A stretch of 64,000 bases of DNA from positions 62,001 to 126,000 of the forward strand of contig CAWJJM010000010.1 of the NCBI GenBank assembly GCA_963843275.1, given 5' to 3'. Position 1 is the stretch's first letter. Each line of letters opens with the position of its first letter. This DNA is from CAWJJM01 sp963843275 (GTDB taxonomy: Bacteria > Acidobacteriota > Thermoanaerobaculia > Multivoradales > JBCCEF01). Below the pieces are notes generated by a model. That model was not told the origin of the DNA and did not search any database. It saw nothing but the letters and a program-made list of their open reading frames with translations. Made by a program: the position numbers and the translations under genes. Below, in pieces: positions 62,158 through 64,000 of the stretch.

Positions 62158-63957
62158 TCAGCGCGGGGCCACGGTCCAGGCCCGCAACGAGCCCTCGGAG
62201 GGGCAGCGCGCGTCGGAGAGCATGACCTCGCTCCCCGGCTCGGAGGCGAAGGAGGCGACGATCTCGGGTCGGCCGTCCCCGTCGATGTCGCGGACGACGG
62301 CGTGGTAGCCCTCGCAACGCCCGGGGGACGCGTCGATCTCCGGGGACGCCTCGCGGGCGAAGCCCCCGGTCCCGTCGCCGAGGAAGATCGACAGCGTGCC
62401 GTCCTCGTCGAGGGCCACCAGATCGGTGTGGCCGTCGCCGTCGACGTCCCCGGTGGCCAGGCCGGTGAAGGCGACCCGGTCCTCGCGCATGGTCACCGGG
62501 GCGCGCGCCCAGCCGTCGGAGCGGTGCAGGAAGACGTCGATCCCGCTCCGCCATGTCCCGCCCTCGTAGGACCGGTAGGCGTAGGCCGGATCGGCGACGC
62601 CGTCGCCGTCGAAGTCGCCCGTCCCCGTACCGGTGAGGTAGGCGGAGCGCCGCAGACCGTCGATCTCGACCGGCTTCCACCCGCTGCCGTCCTGCCCCAG
62701 GTAGACGACCTCCCGGTAGCTCATCAGGCCCGTGGAGGTGGTGAAGTCCAGGCGGCCGTCCCCGTCGAGGTCGGCCACGGCCAACGAATCGCCGAAGGCC
62801 TGTTGGCGCGTCTCCTGTCCCTCGGTGTACGGGACCCACGAGCCGTCCCCCTGGTTCAGGTAGACGCGCGGGCCGTAGGACCCGTTGCGGGTCTCCACCG
62901 TGCCGGCCTGGACCGCCAGGCGGGGCCCCTCGCCGAACTCGACGAGGTCGGGGCGCCCGTCCCCGTTCCAGTCCGCGGCGGCCAGCGCCCGCGACGAGAA
63001 AGCGGTGCCCCGGTTGCTCGGCGTCTCGTAGTCCAGACCCGCGCTCCAGTCGACGAACCGACCCGGCTCGCGCTGCACCATCACCGCGGAGCCCAGCAGG
63101 TGCATGGCCAGCGCGATGTCGGGCCGACCGTCGCCGTCGAAGTCGGCCACCGCCACGTCGCCGTAGTCGAAGGCGCGCCGCGGATAGGTGGCCTCGCGCC
63201 ACGGCGTCCAGCCGCCGGCGCCGTCGCCGAGGAAGATGCGCGGCGACCCGGGGTGCTTGCGGGGCGGCCCGTGGACGATGTCGAGGTTCCCGTCGCCGTT
63301 GATGTCCACGAGCACGAAGCCGTTGCGCCACTGCCCGGAGCGCGGCAGACCGCGGTCGAACGGCCGCAGGGAGACGCGGTCGACCTCGGGGGTGTCGACC
63401 TGGTAGGACGCGGCGATCGCGGCCAGCTCCTCGGCGGTCGGCTGCTTGCGGCGCGGCATGGTCTCGATGCCGCTGACGTCGTAGACGCGGTAGTACACGA
63501 AGTCCTCGTCCATGGAATCGACGGCGACGGCGATGCCGCCGTAGCGGGTCCGGTAGGTCCCGTCCGGGAGCTTCTTGTCCAGCGCCCCCTTGGGCATGCT
63601 CGCGATGTAGTAGCGCTCGCCGTTCTCCGGGTCGACGAGCCAGCCGCTCACCGCCGTCGGGTCGGTGTCGGGGTCGACCTTCACACGGATGCTCGTCGCG
63701 GCCGGCGCGGCGGGTGCCGTGGCCGCCGCGCTCTGCTCGGGCGTCGCGGCCGCCGCCGGAGCGGCCGGCGCCGTGGCCCCGCCCGCCGGCGCCTCCTGGG
63801 CGGCGGCCGCGCCGTCCGCCGTCGCCGGCGGCATCTTGGCTCCCCCGCTGGCGCACGCCGCGCCCGCGGCCACCGCCGCCAGCCCCGCGAGCAGCGCGGC
63901 GAGGTGGCGCCGGGCTCCCGCGCCCTTCCCGTGCTTCCCCTGATCCTGTGTCGTCAC
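62158..63957 (-). CDS. FG-GAP/VCBS-repeat lipoprotein
   Basis: The 599-residue protein has a lipoprotein signal (LAGLAAVAAGAAC), then an Ala/Pro-rich linker (about 40-90). A small domain (about 90-170, WLVDPENGERYYIASMPKGA) follows, then a beta propeller built from FG-GAP repeats. Seven calcium-loop motifs of the D-x-[DN]-G-D-G type are visible (DINGDGNLD, DFDGDGRPD, DWNGDGRPD, DLDGDGRLD, DFDGDGVAD, DVDGDGHTD, DIDGDGRPE). Seven repeats fit an integrin-alpha-like propeller. It is probably a calcium-stabilised, outer-membrane-anchored surface protein; its ligand is unknown. The GTG start has a GGAGGAGG ribosome site. Confidence 0.88.
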   Translation of the reverse strand: MTTQDQGKHGKGAGARRHLAALLAGLAAVAAGAACASGGAKMPPATADGAAAAQEAPAGGATAPAAPAAAATPEQSAAATAPAAPAATSIRVKVDPDTDPTAVSGWLVDPENGERYYIASMPKGALDKKLPDGTYRTRYGGIAVAVDSMDEDFVYYRVYDVSGIETMPRRKQPTAEELAAIAASYQVDTPEVDRVSLRPFDRGLPRSGQWRNGFVLVDINGDGNLDIVHGPPRKHPGSPRIFLGDGAGGWTPWREATYPRRAFDYGDVAVADFDGDGRPDIALAMHLLGSAVMVQREPGRFVDWSAGLDYETPSNRGTAFSSRALAAADWNGDGRPDLVEFGEGPRLAVQAGTVETRNGSYGPRVYLNQGDGSWVPYTEGQETRQQAFGDSLAVADLDGDGRLDFTTSTGLMSYREVVYLGQDGSGWKPVEIDGLRRSAYLTGTGTGDFDGDGVADPAYAYRSYEGGTWRSGIDVFLHRSDGWARAPVTMREDRVAFTGLATGDVDGDGHTDLVALDEDGTLSIFLGDGTGGFAREASPEIDASPGRCEGYHAVVRDIDGDGRPEIVASFASEPGSEVMLSDARCPSEGSLRAWTVAPR

Positions 63958-64000
63958 CGTGACCTCCTCCGATGGGTGGACTCTTCCAACCTCGACCCTG

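Noticed and set aside
1..64000. tRNA, rRNA, transposon or prophage features
   Set aside because: None could be recognised; no transposase, integrase or structural phage motifs occur in the translated frames, and no tRNA-like cloverleaf was noticed by eye.

Overview
The window is a very GC-rich (roughly 70-75% by eye), gene-dense bacterial chromosome segment. It comes from a diderm organism: it encodes an Omp85/TamB pair, LolA, a lipid-anchored L,D-transpeptidase, outer-membrane-type beta-barrels, an O-antigen-ligase-like protein and many envelope glycosyltransferases. Oxygen-dependent HemF points to an aerobic or microaerobic life. The mix of SARP/BTAD-AAA regulators, FYDLN-acid protein, PEGA, PKD/LVIVD and FG-GAP secreted proteins and uncharacterised secreted families fits Acidobacteriota (Thermoanaerobaculia-like) best. 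That placement is an inference, not a proof. There are no rRNA or tRNA genes, CRISPR arrays, transposases or phage genes.

Layout. 1-3487: two paralogous BTAD-AAA regulators (the first cut by the window edge). 3509-8805: an outer-membrane barrel, an L,D-transpeptidase lipoprotein, an alkaline-phosphatase-superfamily lipoprotein and a glycosyltransferase. 8830-10056: ribBA. 10156-19181: a translationally coupled operon tlyA-nadK-tamB-omp85 (minus strand). 19230-21057: O-antigen ligase-like protein, Trm112-like protein and rpmB. 21203-23452: the (p)ppGpp synthetase/hydrolase rel. 23686-28846: lolA-tgt-yajC-secD-secF, nearly all joined by ATGA/GTGA overlaps. 29023-33461 (plus strand): FYDLN-acid protein, folK, HD hydrolase, serine hydrolase, hemF. 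33532-37272: a PEGA protein with a family-2 glycosyltransferase, and opposite them a fused ECF sigma/anti-sigma gene with a YbjQ-family gene.

37281-56009 is a large envelope-polysaccharide region. It holds six family-2 or family-4 glycosyltransferases, an LmbE-deacetylase/GT2/coiled-coil fusion, a lipid-anchored sulfatase-fold hydrolase, a YfhO-like membrane protein, two SAM methyltransferases, a GNAT-like protein, and an operon of Wzt-like ABC ATPase, SPASM radical-SAM protein, SGNH hydrolase and methyltransferase. No Wzm permease lies in the window. 56098-63957 encodes three exported proteins on the minus strand: a giant LVIVD/PKD protein ending in two copies of an uncharacterised module, an unrecognised 429-residue secreted protein with a near-consensus promoter, ~300-nt leader and classic terminator, and an FG-GAP lipoprotein.

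Sequence quality matters for reading this record. Many otherwise well-conserved genes carry single-base indels (positions near 838, 14490, 22310-22510, 24390, 38130, 38595, 39170-39950, 46345, 49955, 57790-58040). They cluster, and several cancel each other within one gene. The simplest explanation is assembly or read error. Genes are therefore annotated across their full span with the shifts described.
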